NCBI GenBank assembly: GCA_023382655.1
Contig: JAHDWK010000002.1
Location: forward strand, 186,001 to 250,000
Reading direction: 5' to 3'
Length of the DNA stretch: 64,000 nt
From: Anaerolineae bacterium
GTDB lineage: Bacteria; Chloroflexota; Anaerolineae; Promineifilales; Promineifilaceae
Under the pieces are notes generated by a model. It did not search any database and was not told where the DNA came from. It was given only the letters and a program-made list of their open reading frames with translations. A program made the position numbers and the translations under genes. This document shows, piece by piece, positions 1 to 8,893 of this stretch. Numbering within the stretch: the first letter of the stretch is position 1; every line of letters starts with the position of its first letter.

Positions 1-2
1 AA

Positions 3-449
3 AACAATCACCAACTCGACTACAGCCAGGCCGACCAGAAGCTGGCGGAAACGCTGCTGCGGGAAGTGACGCGCATTAAACGGCGGCTGGTAGAAATTAA
101 ACAAGAGGTGGCGCAGTTGGAAAAACACGAAAGCGCCAAGATGATAAAGAAGATGGCCCAGGCGGAGGCGGACGGCCGTGACTATCTGGCTGAACTGGAA
201 AAACAGATGCGCGATTTGCTGGCCGAACGGCTGGCGCAGCGGGACAGCTTGCAGGCGCAGGTGGAAAGTTTGGAGATGGGGGAGAGTACCGATGTCTCCG
301 ATGAAGACTTCGCCGACCTGGTCTGGGACGTGAGCCTGGAAACCAGCTTTGAAGACGACATCTCCCCTGAATTTGACCGCTACATTCAGCGCCGCCGCGA
401 CCGGGTCTACTTTGAAGAAGACTTTGATGACGATTACGATTATGAATAA
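3..449 (+). CDS. Partial hypothetical protein, coiled coil with acidic tail
   Basis: The reading frame is open from the first complete codon of the window, so the true start lies upstream and the 5' end is missing. The visible ~148 residues begin with a charged Lys/Glu/Gln-rich helical stretch that looks like a coiled coil. They end in a strongly acidic, Tyr-rich tail (EEDFDDDYDYE). I do not recognise the family. An internal ATG at 66 exists, but the upstream codons read on in the same style, so I treat the gene as truncated by the window edge. The next gene follows after about 60 bp. Confidence 0.6.
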   Translation, partial: NNHQLDYSQADQKLAETLLREVTRIKRRLVEIKQEVAQLEKHESAKMIKKMAQAEADGRDYLAELEKQMRDLLAERLAQRDSLQAQVESLEMGESTDVSDEDFADLVWDVSLETSFEDDISPEFDRYIQRRRDRVYFEEDFDDDYDYE

Positions 450-510
450 ACCGTAATCCCTGCTCTGTAATCCGCACCTCTTGCCGGGTTACGAAAAAGG
501 AGACATTCTC

Positions 511-1212
511 GTGGACAGGCGTTTATTGGATCGTTTTTTACTACTTCTAATCGTGCTGGCTTGTGTATTTTTGGTGGAAAAAGTGATAGGTGTGGCTCAA
601 TCGGCGGCTGATGGTTTAACCATTGCCAGTGAACAAGGTACAGTGCAAGGTGGCAGTGGTTTAGTCCCCAGGTTTATTAATTTCGATATTGGCGCGGCCA
701 CGGTTCGTAGTGGCGCCAGTCACCAGGGTGACACTGGTGGCATACCGGACATTCCACCCTATGTTTTATTCCCCAATGCCGGTTATCCATTGACATTGGT
801 GAATTACACCATCCCACCTGATTTTGCCACCGGTGGTGACTTTGAGGCGCGCTTGCTGTTGTCAGCATACAGCGGCAACTCATTCCCCTGTTTTTATGTT
901 TTGAACACAGAGCTGGTGGGTTATGGGCCGGGGCATTCAGCCGCTTTATTTGAGCCTTATTGGGCCGGCGAGCCTTCCTCAAGTGATCAGTATATCGTGC
1001 CAGTGAACGATTCTTCGATCCAGGAATTGCCGATCACTTTCCAATCGCTGGACGGCTTCCCCGCGTATCCTGGTGATGCTGTCACGTTCACGCTGTGGCG
1101 CTATGCCGACGATATCAATGATACCTGTGTGGACAACATTGCCCTGCGGAGTGTCTCTTTCACGTATCAAGGTTTGACCACTTATTTACCCTATACCGTC
1201 AAATCACCATAA
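511..1212 (+). CDS. Hypothetical secreted or membrane-anchored protein
   Basis: A 233-residue protein starting at GTG 511, chosen because AAAAAGGAG lies 8 nt upstream; an in-frame TTG at 481 has no such site. Residues 6-25 are strongly hydrophobic (FLLLLIVLACVFLVEKVIG), acting as a signal peptide or N-terminal anchor. The rest is rich in Gly, Pro, Ser and aromatic residues with beta-strand character, typical of exported proteins. It ends TTYLPYTVKSP, resembling the YLPxVxK tail of two other secreted proteins in this window. No enzymatic motif is visible and the function is unknown. Confidence 0.6.
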   Translation: MDRRLLDRFLLLLIVLACVFLVEKVIGVAQSAADGLTIASEQGTVQGGSGLVPRFINFDIGAATVRSGASHQGDTGGIPDIPPYVLFPNAGYPLTLVNYTIPPDFATGGDFEARLLLSAYSGNSFPCFYVLNTELVGYGPGHSAALFEPYWAGEPSSSDQYIVPVNDSSIQELPITFQSLDGFPAYPGDAVTFTLWRYADDINDTCVDNIALRSVSFTYQGLTTYLPYTVKSP

Positions 1213-1213
1213 C

Positions 1214-1687
1214 ATGCACCCATCCGCCCAAAAAGTAGCCGACGCGGCCCAGCAATTGGGTCTGACTATCGAGATTGTGGAGTTTGCCCAGACGACGCGC
1301 ACAGCACAGGAGGCCGCCGATGCCATTGGCTGCATGGTGGCGCAGATTGTGAAGAGTTTGTGTTTTGCGGTAGAGGGCCAGGCTGTTATCTGCCTGGTCT
1401 CCGGCGCGAACCAATTGGATGAGAGGAAGCTGGCGGCGCTGTGCGGCGTCGGCCGTAAACAAGTGCAGCGCGCCGATGCCGAGTTTGTGAAAGCACAAAC
1501 CGGTTTTAGCATTGGCGGCGTACCCCCCTTTGGGCACAGCCAGCCCCTTCACATCTTCATTGACGAAGATTTGCTGGTATTTGATGTGGTCTGGGCGGCC
1601 GCCGGTACACCCTTCGCCGTTTTTGCCATTTCCCCCACTTCCCTACAATCCGCCAGCAATGGCACAGTCGCCAATTTGAAAAAATAA
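1214..1687 (+). CDS. YbaK/ProX-type aminoacyl-tRNA deacylase
   Basis: A 157-residue protein of the YbaK/EbsC/ProX superfamily, which hydrolyses mischarged tRNAs (for example Cys- or Ala-tRNA-Pro) in trans. Diagnostic features are the opening helix with 'TIEIVEF', the conserved 'AQIVKSLCF' segment containing the family lysine, 'CLVSGANQLDERKLAAL', and the glycine-rich 'GFSIGGVPPFGH' loop lining the active site. Length fits a free-standing YbaK domain. It begins 1 nt after the preceding stop, so it may be co-transcribed. The exact tRNA substrate cannot be told from sequence. Confidence 0.88.
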   Translation: MHPSAQKVADAAQQLGLTIEIVEFAQTTRTAQEAADAIGCMVAQIVKSLCFAVEGQAVICLVSGANQLDERKLAALCGVGRKQVQRADAEFVKAQTGFSIGGVPPFGHSQPLHIFIDEDLLVFDVVWAAAGTPFAVFAISPTSLQSASNGTVANLKK

Positions 1688-1791
1688 TCCACAGATTTCG
1701 CAGATGACGCAGATTTTTCTTAAGCCTCTTCATCTTTGCCTCCTTTCACTCTTTGCGTCTTTGCGTTGAAAACAGCTTGAAGGAGTTTTTC
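1688..1791. repeat. Intergenic direct-word stretch before leuB
   Basis: This gap holds repeated short words: two copies of a CGCAGAT-type unit at 1697-1713 and a duplicated CTTTGCGT/CTTTGCGT pair at about 1751-1767. Similar CGCAGA/CTTCGCG words occur in the gaps near 8570, 26410 and 31410. No gene is visible. Confidence 0.4.
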
Positions 1792-2883
1792 ATGGAAGCA
1801 ACCATTACCTTATTGCCCGGCGATGGCATTGGGCCGGAAATTGTAGCGGAAGCCAAGAAGGTGCTCACGGCCGTAGCCCACCGCTACCACCACACCTTCC
1901 ACCTGCCCGAATACATCTACGGCGGCGCGGCCATTGACGAACTGGGCGACCCGCTGCCAGAGGAGACGTTGGCTGCCTGCTTGAACAGCCAGGGGGTACT
2001 GATGGGCGCAGTCGGGCATCCGAAATTTGATGATCCCACCTTAAAAGTGCGCCCCGAACAAGGACTGCTGCGGCTGCGGCAGGCGTTGGGCGTATTCGCC
2101 AATTTGCGGCCGGTGAAGGTGTTTGACGCCCTGGCTGATGCCAGCCCGCTCAAGCCAGAGCGGGTGCAGGGCGTGGACATTTTGTTTGTGCGTGAACTCA
2201 TTGGCGGCATCTATTTTGGCACGCCGCAGGGCAGAACGGTGGGGGAGCACGGCCGTGAAGGGTTCAACACCATGCGTTACAACGAAATGGAAATCCGGCG
2301 GGTGGTGCAGGTGGCCTTTGACCTGGCCCGCAAACGGCGCGGCAAAGTGACCAGCGTAGACAAGGCCAACGTGCTGGCCGTCTCCCGCGTCTGGCGCGAA
2401 GTGGCCCACGAAGTCGCCGCCGAAAACCCGGACGTGCAGTACGAGGATATTCTGGTAGACGCCATGGCCATGTACCTGATCAACCGTCCCGCCGATTTTG
2501 ACGTGGTGGTCACGGGCAACCTCTTTGGCGACATTCTCTCCGACGAGGCTTCCATGATTACCGGTTCGCTGGGGATGCTGCCCTCGGCAGCGTTGGGCGA
2601 AGCGGGTGGGGTGGGGCTGTATGAACCCATTCATGGCTCCGCTCCGGATATTGCCGGGCAGGGCATCGCCAACCCCCTGGCGACCATCCTCAGCGCCGCC
2701 ATGCTGCTGCGCTCCAGTTTGAATCTGGATGAAGAGGCGGGGGTGGTGGAAACGGCCGTGTCCCAGGTCCTGGCTGCCGGTTATCGTACCCGTGATATTG
2801 CCAGACCAGGCGAAAACGTGGTGGGTTGTACCGAAATGGGGGATCTGGTAGCCAATGTGATTGCCGGTGAGAAATATGGCTAA
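1792..2883 (+). CDS. leuB: 3-isopropylmalate dehydrogenase
   Basis: A 363-residue NAD-dependent beta-hydroxyacid oxidative decarboxylase that converts 3-isopropylmalate to 2-oxoisocaproate in leucine synthesis. It starts '[14 protein letters not shown]' and carries the substrate-specificity loop '[16 protein letters not shown]', 'ELIGGIYFG', 'SVDKANVL', the Mg-binding '[12 protein letters not shown]' and the NAD-site '[19 protein letters not shown]'. These match LeuB rather than isocitrate dehydrogenase. ATG 1792 is chosen over the upstream in-frame 1753 because GAAGGAG precedes it and the N-terminus then aligns with the family. It overlaps the next gene by 8 bp. ilvD lies 3 kb downstream. 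Confidence 0.95.
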   Translation: MEATITLLPGDGIGPEIVAEAKKVLTAVAHRYHHTFHLPEYIYGGAAIDELGDPLPEETLAACLNSQGVLMGAVGHPKFDDPTLKVRPEQGLLRLRQALGVFANLRPVKVFDALADASPLKPERVQGVDILFVRELIGGIYFGTPQGRTVGEHGREGFNTMRYNEMEIRRVVQVAFDLARKRRGKVTSVDKANVLAVSRVWREVAHEVAAENPDVQYEDILVDAMAMYLINRPADFDVVVTGNLFGDILSDEASMITGSLGMLPSAALGEAGGVGLYEPIHGSAPDIAGQGIANPLATILSAAMLLRSSLNLDEEAGVVETAVSQVLAAGYRTRDIARPGENVVGCTEMGDLVANVIAGEKYG

Positions 2884-3931
2884 TATCCCCGCGGACATTC
2901 TGCTGGCACTGTTGGGTTTGTTATGCCTGCTATTTGTCCTGTTTGTGTGGATGAGACAGCGGCGGGGCAGGCGGGTAACGGCCGTTTCGCCTGCCACCAC
3001 CCCCCAATCAGCCATCCGGCGAATCACAGTGTATGTCCTCAGGTTAACCGGATTCGCCCTCGTCTCCTTTATCATCATTGCCTTCTTGATGACGATATAC
3101 CTGAACATCCGCACGGTTATCGAAGAAACCGCGCCCGCACCGAGCCTGGTAGAAATTCCCGATGATCTGGCCTTTCCGGTGGAAGAAATAACCTTTACCG
3201 GAGGCGACGACCTGGCGTTGGCCGGTTGGTATGTGCCACCGCAAAACGATGTGGTCATTATTTTGCTGCATGGTTATGGTGGCAATCGCACCGGTAATAT
3301 CTGGCACGCCGAACAGTTGTATAAGGCCGGTTACGGCCTGTTACTGTATGATCAGCGGGCTTCAGGCGAAAGTGAAGGCGACCACCGCTCTTATGGCTGG
3401 GAAGACCCGGCGGATGTGGCCGCCGCGATGGACTATGTTCACGGCCGTGCCGACGCCAACAACGTGAACATCGGAATTGTTGGTTGCTCCATCGGCGGGC
3501 AAATCGCTGTGCAAAGCGCGGCCCAATATCCAGACATAACGGCCGTATGGGCTGATGGCACATCCAGTGTGCGCGCCGATGATATTCCGCCGTCTGACCA
3601 CCCGTTGCTCTTTTTGGTTAGGGCTTCCAATTACCTGCTCGATTGGCTGTTTGCCCAACGGTTGAATATGGAACCGCCCCCGGCTCTTATTGAGCAGATA
3701 GGCCACATTGAGCCGCGCCCGGTGATGCTGGTGGCCGGTGGGCAATCTCATCCCCTGTATGGCAGCGAATCGTTGATAATGCACCGGTATGCCACTTACG
3801 CTGGAGAACATACGGCCGTGTGGGTGATTGAAGAAGCGTATCATTGTGATGGCCCGGCTCATCGGCCGGATGAATATGCCGAACGAATGGTGGATTTTTT
3901 TGCTGCGGCTTTTGCTGACGCGGCAAAGTGA
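2876..3931 (+). CDS. Membrane-anchored alpha/beta hydrolase
   Basis: A 351-residue protein starting at ATG 2876, inside the last codons of leuB. Two hydrophobic segments occupy roughly residues 5-25 and 52-74, so it is probably membrane-anchored with the catalytic domain after residue ~95. The hydrolase core shows '[12 protein letters not shown]' (oxyanion region), a nucleophile elbow 'GCSIGG' with Ser, and a C-terminal His in '[16 protein letters not shown]'. It resembles the BAAT/acyl-CoA thioester hydrolase-like and prolyl-oligopeptidase-like group. The substrate is unknown. Translational coupling to leuB is likely from the overlap. Confidence 0.8.
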   Translation: MANIPADILLALLGLLCLLFVLFVWMRQRRGRRVTAVSPATTPQSAIRRITVYVLRLTGFALVSFIIIAFLMTIYLNIRTVIEETAPAPSLVEIPDDLAFPVEEITFTGGDDLALAGWYVPPQNDVVIILLHGYGGNRTGNIWHAEQLYKAGYGLLLYDQRASGESEGDHRSYGWEDPADVAAAMDYVHGRADANNVNIGIVGCSIGGQIAVQSAAQYPDITAVWADGTSSVRADDIPPSDHPLLFLVRASNYLLDWLFAQRLNMEPPPALIEQIGHIEPRPVMLVAGGQSHPLYGSESLIMHRYATYAGEHTAVWVIEEAYHCDGPAHRPDEYAERMVDFFAAAFADAAK

Positions 3932-3937
3932 GGTTGT

Positions 3938-4858
3938 ATGATGGAGATGATGCTTTCGGCCCGGCCCCCATTTTCGCTGGCGACTGTGGTCAATTCACAT
4001 GGCTGGGTGCAATTGGCCCCGTTTACCGGGCCTGATGATGAAAATGGTTTTGATTATGTGCTGGAACTGACTTCCGGTCGGGTCATTTCGTTTCATGTGG
4101 GTGCGGCTGAGGGTGGTGTGTGTGTTTCGCTGGCAGGGGCCCTCACGGAAGCGGAGCGCGCCGAAGTCGCGCCGGCCGTCACCTGGATGTTGGGGCTGGA
4201 TATGGATTTCCGCGATTTTTATACGGCCGTCGGCCATGAACCCAAACTGGCACATGTGGCCGAACGGGCACAGGGGCGGTTACTACGCGCGGCCACCCTG
4301 TTTGAAAATGTGGTTAAAAGCATCCTGACCACCAACACCACCTGGGGTGGCACCAAACGGATGGCGTTGGAACTGGTCAACACCTTTGGCGTACCCTTGC
4401 CCGATGACCCGCAGCGTCGCGCCTTTCCCACCCCTGCCCGGCTGGCAGCAGCAGACATTGAAACGCTGCGAAAAACGGCGCGATTAGGCTACCGCGCCCC
4501 CTATGTGCTGGAATTGGCACAACGGGTAGCCAGTGGCGAGTTGGATTTGGAGGGGTGGAAAACGGCCGTACTGCCCACCGATAAACTCCGCCAACGCCTG
4601 CTCTCCCTCAAAGGGGTTGGCCCGTATGCGGCCGCTTCCCTGCTCATGCTGATGGGGCATTACGATTCGGTACCGGTGGATTCCTGGGCGTATAAGCTGG
4701 TGTCGTATGAATGGTACGACCAGCAGCCGGTCGGGCGTGCCGAAGTAGAAAAAGCATTTGCCGATTGGGGCAAATGGAAAGGACTGGCTTACTGGTTCTG
4801 GGATTGGTCGTATCACCACAGCCTTTTAGATGGCAGCGTGTTACCGGAGAAACCATGA
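3938..4858 (+). CDS. HhH-GPD superfamily DNA glycosylase (AlkA/Ogg-like)
   Basis: A 306-residue base-excision DNA glycosylase. The helix-hairpin-helix is 'LLSLKGVGPYAAASLLMLMG' (~res 223-242), followed by the GPD region with the catalytic Asp in 'YDSVPVDSWA' (~res 243-252). 'LFENVVKSILTTNTTWGG' is the characteristic interdomain helix. The N-terminal ~100 residues resemble the AlkA/OGG beta domain. There is no C-terminal Cys cluster, so it is not an EndoIII Fe-S type. It is more likely an alkyl- or oxidised-base glycosylase; the lesion specificity is not determinable. It starts 6 nt after the hydrolase stop and overlaps the next start by 4 bp (ATGA). Confidence 0.85.
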   Translation: MMEMMLSARPPFSLATVVNSHGWVQLAPFTGPDDENGFDYVLELTSGRVISFHVGAAEGGVCVSLAGALTEAERAEVAPAVTWMLGLDMDFRDFYTAVGHEPKLAHVAERAQGRLLRAATLFENVVKSILTTNTTWGGTKRMALELVNTFGVPLPDDPQRRAFPTPARLAAADIETLRKTARLGYRAPYVLELAQRVASGELDLEGWKTAVLPTDKLRQRLLSLKGVGPYAAASLLMLMGHYDSVPVDSWAYKLVSYEWYDQQPVGRAEVEKAFADWGKWKGLAYWFWDWSYHHSLLDGSVLPEKP

Positions 4859-5259
4859 GCAAATTCAGCCTGAATCCCGACTCGTTGTTTCCCAGCCGCC
4901 AGTATGGTTTTTCGCAAATTGTGGTGGCGCAGGGCAGCCGCACGGTTTATTTTAGCGGACAGGTGGCCTGGGATGAAAACCAGAACATCATCGGCGAAAA
5001 CGATTTACGGGTGCAAGTGTGGCAGAGTTTGCGCAATGTGGAAATCGTGATGACTACTGCCGGTGGCACTATGGCCGACATTGTCGCCCTGCGCATCTAT
5101 ATTGTCCATGACTGGATGGACAAAACCGCCCCGGTAAGTGAAGGATTGAAGACCTTCTTCCCCGGCGACCATCCCCCCGCCACTACCTGGATTGGTGTGC
5201 AATCCCTGGCCCGGCCCGAATTTTTGATCGAGATTGAGGGTACGGCCGTGTTGGATTAG
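4855..5259 (+). CDS. RidA/YjgF/YER057c family protein
   Basis: A 134-residue protein starting at ATG 4855 in an ATGA overlap with the glycosylase. A longer upstream frame from 4711 is only antiphase DNA inside the glycosylase. Family signatures are 'YGFSQIVVAQGSRTVYFSGQVAWDE', 'VWQSLRNVEIVM' and the C-terminal 'PEFLIEIEGTAVLD'. RidA proteins hydrolyse reactive enamines/imines from PLP enzymes. The usual catalytic Arg of 'RA.V' is only partly matched here (SLARPEFLIEIE), so this may be a non-archetypal subfamily. Confidence 0.88.
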   Translation: MSKFSLNPDSLFPSRQYGFSQIVVAQGSRTVYFSGQVAWDENQNIIGENDLRVQVWQSLRNVEIVMTTAGGTMADIVALRIYIVHDWMDKTAPVSEGLKTFFPGDHPPATTWIGVQSLARPEFLIEIEGTAVLD

Positions 5260-5267
5260 TTACCGCC

Positions 5268-5300
5268 AGACATCCGATTTCTTCAATAAATCGGATGTCT
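5268..5300. repeat. Perfect 13-bp hairpin, repeat family A
   Basis: AGACATCCGATTT (5268-5280) is followed by a 7-nt loop and its exact reverse complement (5288-5300). It lies between the RidA-family gene and the next gene. No T-run follows, so it is not a canonical terminator. A second element with the same arm core, CATCCGATTTC / GAAATCGGATG, occurs at 33398-33439, which indicates a dispersed REP-like palindrome. Confidence 0.75.
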
Positions 5301-5352
5301 ACTCACACGAGTGAAAATGTCATCTACATGGTAGGACAATGAGTGAGATGTT

Positions 5353-6018
5353 ATGCAAAACCCTTGGTCAGATTTGCCATTAGAGCCGCCCTATGTTCTT
5401 CCTCAGGAAGAAGATGCCATCTCTGCTTTTAATGCATCGGCCAGTGAAACACATCAGTTTCACTGTGAACTGCCACCTGAACCTTATTTAGGTAACCCAG
5501 AAGCAGAGATCATTTTACTCAATCTCAATCCTGGCTTTTCAGTACATGATGCTGCATTTTATGGCCATGAACATGTCCGCCATGTCTGGCGAAAAAACTT
5601 GTTGCATGAGGAACTGCGATTTCCTTTTTACATGTTTGACACGGCCGTACCGCAATATATTGCCGGCCCCAAATGGTGGTCAAAAAAACTTAAAGAACCA
5701 ATCAACCTTGCCGGACGAGAAGCAGTCGCTCAAAAGTTTTGTTGTATTGAATACTTTCCATATCATTCACGAAGATATCGTGGGGTCAAAACGATATTGC
5801 CCTCACAGAAGTATAATTTTCGTCTCGTGGAAAAAGCGATTGCCCGAAGAACTATCATCATTTTGATGAGAAAAGAGAAGGCCTGGCTTTCGGCAGTACC
5901 AAAACTGAAGGGCTACGATCTGCTTTTTAGAGTCAACAGTACACAAAATCCTGCTATTAGTGAGAATAATTGTCCGGATGGGTTCCCACTTATGGCCCAG
6001 ATATTGCAGCAATCATAA
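5353..6018 (+). CDS. Hypothetical protein, possibly UDG-fold
   Basis: A 221-residue protein of uncertain family. The segment '[22 protein letters not shown]' resembles the active-site strand-loop of uracil-DNA-glycosylase superfamily proteins, which often read 'ilfLg.NPG'. '[16 protein letters not shown]' resembles the region where that superfamily places residues such as 'N..p..s'. The final third is alpha/beta. This is a weak fold-level similarity only. The gene is a little more AT-rich than its neighbours. ATG 5353 has the weak Shine-Dalgarno GTGAGA. It ends 19 nt before ilvD. Confidence 0.45.
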   Translation: MQNPWSDLPLEPPYVLPQEEDAISAFNASASETHQFHCELPPEPYLGNPEAEIILLNLNPGFSVHDAAFYGHEHVRHVWRKNLLHEELRFPFYMFDTAVPQYIAGPKWWSKKLKEPINLAGREAVAQKFCCIEYFPYHSRRYRGVKTILPSQKYNFRLVEKAIARRTIIILMRKEKAWLSAVPKLKGYDLLFRVNSTQNPAISENNCPDGFPLMAQILQQS

Positions 6019-6037
6019 AGTGCTATGGAGGAAGGAA

Positions 6038-7717
6038 ATGACACAACTGAATAAATACAGTTCGCGCATTACGCAGGTTAAATCGCAGGGGGCATCGCAG
6101 GCCATGTTGTACGCCACCGGTTTGCAGCCGGCCGATATGGACAAGGCGCAGGTAGGTATTGCCAGCATGTGGTACGAGGGCAACTCCTGCAACATGCACC
6201 TGAATGACCTGGCAGCCAAGGTCAAAGAAGGTGTGCAGGCCGCCGGGCTGGTGGGGATGCGTTTCAACACCATCGGCGTCAGCGATGGCATTAGCATGGG
6301 TACGGATGGCATGAGCTACTCCCTGCAATCCCGCGACCTGATCGCCGATTCGATAGAGACGGTGGTCAGCGCCCAATGGTACGATGCCATCATCACCCTG
6401 CCCGGCTGCGACAAGAACATGCCCGGCAGCATCATGGCCCTGGCACGGCTGAACCGGCCCGGTTTGATGGTATATGGCGGGACGATCCGGGCGGGCTGCA
6501 CGGCCGTACACGACAAACTTGATATCGTTTCCGCCTTCCAAAGCTATGGCGAATACCTGGCCGGGCGCATCACTGAAGAGGAGCGGCAGGACATTGTGCG
6601 CTACAGTTGTCCTGGCGCGGGCGCCTGCGGTGGCATGTACACGGCCAACACCATGGCCTCGGCCATTGAAGCATTGGGTGTGAGCCTGCCTTACAGTTCC
6701 TCCTATCCGGCTGATTCACCGGAAAAGTTGGCGGAATGTGTGCAGGCGGGTACGGCCGTCCGCCTGCTGCTGGAACGGGACATCAAACCGGCCGACATTA
6801 TGACCCGCGCCGCCTTTGAGAATGCGATGGTGGTGGTCATGGCGACCGGCGGCTCCACCAATGCTGTGCTGCATCTGATCGCCATGGCGCGGGCGGTGGG
6901 TGTGCCGCTGACGCTTGATGATTTTCAGACCGTCAGTAACCGTGTGCCGTTTATTGCCGATCTGAAGCCAAGCGGCAAGTACGTCATGGAAGATTTGCAT
7001 AACGTTGGTGGTACCCCGGCGGTGATGAAATACCTGCTGGCCAACGGCCTGCTCAACGGTGATTGCCTGACCGTGACCGGCCAAACGATTGCCGAGAATC
7101 TGGCAGATTTGCCGGGATTAAGCGAAGGCCAACCGATCATTTATCCGCTGGAAAATCCTATTAAAGAGACCGGCCATATTCAGATTTTGCGCGGCAATCT
7201 GGCACCCGAAGGGGCCGTTGCCAAAATCACCGGCAAAGAGGGGCTGGTATTTACCGGCACGGCGCGGGTTTATGATTCGGAAGAAGCGATGTTGGCCGGA
7301 TTGGAGCAAGGTGAAATCCAGAAGGGGGATGTGATTGTCATTCGGTTTGAAGGGCCGAAGGGTGGGCCAGGGATGCCGGAGATGCTGACGCCGACAAGCG
7401 CGATTATGGGCGCGGGATTGGGGCAGGATGTGGCGTTGTTGACGGACGGCCGTTTCTCTGGCGGCTCTCACGGTTTCATTGTCGGTCACATCACCCCGGA
7501 AGCCCAGGAAGGTGGCCTCATCGCCCTGGTGCAAAATGGCGACCAGATCACCATTGACGCCGCGAAAAACAGTATTGATGTCCTCATCTCGGAGGACGAA
7601 ATAGCGGCCCGCCGGGCTGCCTGGGCAGCGCCGCCGTATAAGGCCACACGCGGCACGCTCTACAAATACATCAAGAGCGTCAAATCCGCCTCCGAAGGTT
7701 GTGTCACGGATGAATGA
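6038..7717 (+). CDS. ilvD: Dihydroxy-acid dehydratase
   Basis: A 559-residue Fe-S dehydratase converting 2,3-dihydroxyisovalerate and -methylvalerate to the 2-oxo acids of valine and isoleucine synthesis. The cluster cysteines sit in '[10 protein letters not shown]' and '[18 protein letters not shown]'. The C-terminal '[19 protein letters not shown]' is the second IlvD/Edd signature, and '[15 protein letters not shown]' and '[12 protein letters not shown]' are also present. ATG 6038 is preceded by an excellent GGAGGAAGGAA; upstream in-frame codons belong to the preceding gene. A strong terminator follows the stop. Confidence 0.97.
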   Translation: MTQLNKYSSRITQVKSQGASQAMLYATGLQPADMDKAQVGIASMWYEGNSCNMHLNDLAAKVKEGVQAAGLVGMRFNTIGVSDGISMGTDGMSYSLQSRDLIADSIETVVSAQWYDAIITLPGCDKNMPGSIMALARLNRPGLMVYGGTIRAGCTAVHDKLDIVSAFQSYGEYLAGRITEEERQDIVRYSCPGAGACGGMYTANTMASAIEALGVSLPYSSSYPADSPEKLAECVQAGTAVRLLLERDIKPADIMTRAAFENAMVVVMATGGSTNAVLHLIAMARAVGVPLTLDDFQTVSNRVPFIADLKPSGKYVMEDLHNVGGTPAVMKYLLANGLLNGDCLTVTGQTIAENLADLPGLSEGQPIIYPLENPIKETGHIQILRGNLAPEGAVAKITGKEGLVFTGTARVYDSEEAMLAGLEQGEIQKGDVIVIRFEGPKGGPGMPEMLTPTSAIMGAGLGQDVALLTDGRFSGGSHGFIVGHITPEAQEGGLIALVQNGDQITIDAAKNSIDVLISEDEIAARRAAWAAPPYKATRGTLYKYIKSVKSASEGCVTDE

Positions 7718-7722
7718 TGAAT

Positions 7723-7760
7723 AAAAACCCGGCTCTTCACAAAAGCCGGGTTTTTCTTTT
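7723..7760 (+). terminator. Rho-independent terminator of ilvD
   Basis: AAAAACCCGGCT (7723-7734), a short loop, then AGCCGGGTTTTT (7744-7755) with continuing T-rich sequence. The stem is GC-rich and flanked by A and T runs, so it could act in both directions. It starts 5 nt after the ilvD stop. Confidence 0.9.
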
Positions 7761-7906
7761 ACGGTCGTTAGCCAGTCGTAAGTTTTTCATAAGGTTGGTC
7801 GTAAGGGGTGCTGCCTATACTTCCCATTGTCCGAAGCAAGTTACCCGATTCATTCAACATTTTATATACAGCAGTTCTCATTTGACTTATTGGAGGCAAA
7901 CGGGCC

Positions 7907-8566
7907 ATGATCGCATCAGAATCAATTTTTACCACACGCTATAACACCCGAATCAGCGCCCAACAGGCTTACGCTGGCTTGAAGAGTCTGGTAGATTATG
8001 CGCTGGTCATTCCGGCGCTGCTGGTTTTATGGCCATTATTCCTGGGGCTGGCGCTGGCAGTGAAGTTCGATTCCCCTGGCCCGATCATCTACCGGCGGCG
8101 CGTGTTGGGGCGTGACGGCCGTGTCTTTGATGCCTTCAAATTCCGCACCATGTACATCAACGGCGATGACATTCTGGGGCAACATCCTGTACTCAAAGCC
8201 GAATTGGACCGCAACTACAAATTGAAAGATGACCCCCGCGTCACCAAAGTGGGCAAACTGCTGCGCAAATTCAGCCTGGACGAACTGCCCCAACTTTTCA
8301 ACGTCCTGTTCCAGGATATGTCTCTGATTGGCCCGCGTATCATTGCCCCCGAAGAAATCGAAAAGTACGGTGCTTATGGCCCCGATTTGCTGGCTGTGAT
8401 GCCCGGTATCACCGGTCTGTGGCAGGTGAGCGGCCGTTCCAATACCAGCTACGACGAACGGGTTAAACTGGACATGCAATACATCCATAACTGGTCAGTA
8501 TCGTTGGACATCAAAATCCTGTTCCGCACTTTCCCCGCCGTGATGAAAGGCGAAGGCGCTTACTAG
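7907..8566 (+). CDS. Undecaprenyl-phosphate sugar phosphotransferase (bacterial sugar transferase)
   Basis: A 219-residue membrane enzyme of the bacterial sugar transferase (PF02397, WbaP/WcaJ catalytic domain) family, which puts the first sugar-phosphate onto the lipid carrier for exopolysaccharide or glycan synthesis. A single hydrophobic segment (~res 28-52) is followed by '[17 protein letters not shown]', 'FKFRTM', '[24 protein letters not shown]', 'MSLIGPR' and '[12 protein letters not shown]'. The length equals the catalytic domain alone (PglC-like monotopic form). GGAGG lies 11 nt before ATG 7907. No other glycan genes are adjacent. Confidence 0.93.
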   Translation: MIASESIFTTRYNTRISAQQAYAGLKSLVDYALVIPALLVLWPLFLGLALAVKFDSPGPIIYRRRVLGRDGRVFDAFKFRTMYINGDDILGQHPVLKAELDRNYKLKDDPRVTKVGKLLRKFSLDELPQLFNVLFQDMSLIGPRIIAPEEIEKYGAYGPDLLAVMPGITGLWQVSGRSNTSYDERVKLDMQYIHNWSVSLDIKILFRTFPAVMKGEGAY

Positions 8567-8601
8567 AATAATCTGCGAAGAAGCGCGAAGAGAAAAAAAT
8601 A

Positions 8602-8634
8602 AAAACGCCTCAACCATTTGGTTGAGGCGTTTTG
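8602..8634. terminator. Bidirectional terminator between sugar transferase and rpsU
   Basis: AAAACGCCTCAAC, a 6-nt loop, and GTTGAGGCGTTTT form a perfect 13-bp stem with A/T runs on both sides. It lies between convergent genes and can end both. Confidence 0.92.
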
Positions 8635-8636
8635 TA

Positions 8637-8840
8637 TTAGATACCAGGTTTCTGAATCTTGCGCTGCCGCCGCACCGCTTTTTTCTTTTCAATGCGGTCC
8701 AGTTCGCTCTTAGACACGTACCAGCGCTTGCGGCGCACGTCGGTCAACACGCGGCTCTTTACCACAGACTTCTTGAAACGGCGGAACAGCTGTTCCTGCG
8801 TTTCATTCGGTCGCAAATCAACCTTTGGCAATACTCTCAC
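8637..8840 (-). CDS. rpsU: 30S ribosomal protein bS21
   Basis: A 67-residue basic small-subunit protein. The family core 'NETQEQLFRRFKKSVVKSRVLTDVRRKRWYVSKSELDRIEKKKAVRRQRK' is unmistakable. The start is ambiguous. GTG at 8840 directly abuts the AAGGGGG Shine-Dalgarno, which is too close, while TTG at 8831 gives better spacing and a 64-residue product beginning LPKVDLRPNE. The gene shares a bidirectional terminator with the sugar transferase. Confidence 0.93.
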   Translation of the reverse strand: MRVLPKVDLRPNETQEQLFRRFKKSVVKSRVLTDVRRKRWYVSKSELDRIEKKKAVRRQRKIQKPGI

Positions 8841-8893
8841 CCCCTTGCGTTAAAATCTCTTTATTCATGTGGCTAAGTTTACCGCCATTGACT

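Noticed and set aside
2041..3258. 405-codon antisense frame in leuB and the hydrolase
   Set aside because: A long but compositional shadow of two well-supported genes; no start signal or family.
7714..7944. 76-codon + strand gene after ilvD
   Set aside because: It starts inside the ilvD stop and reads through the terminator; no homology-like features.
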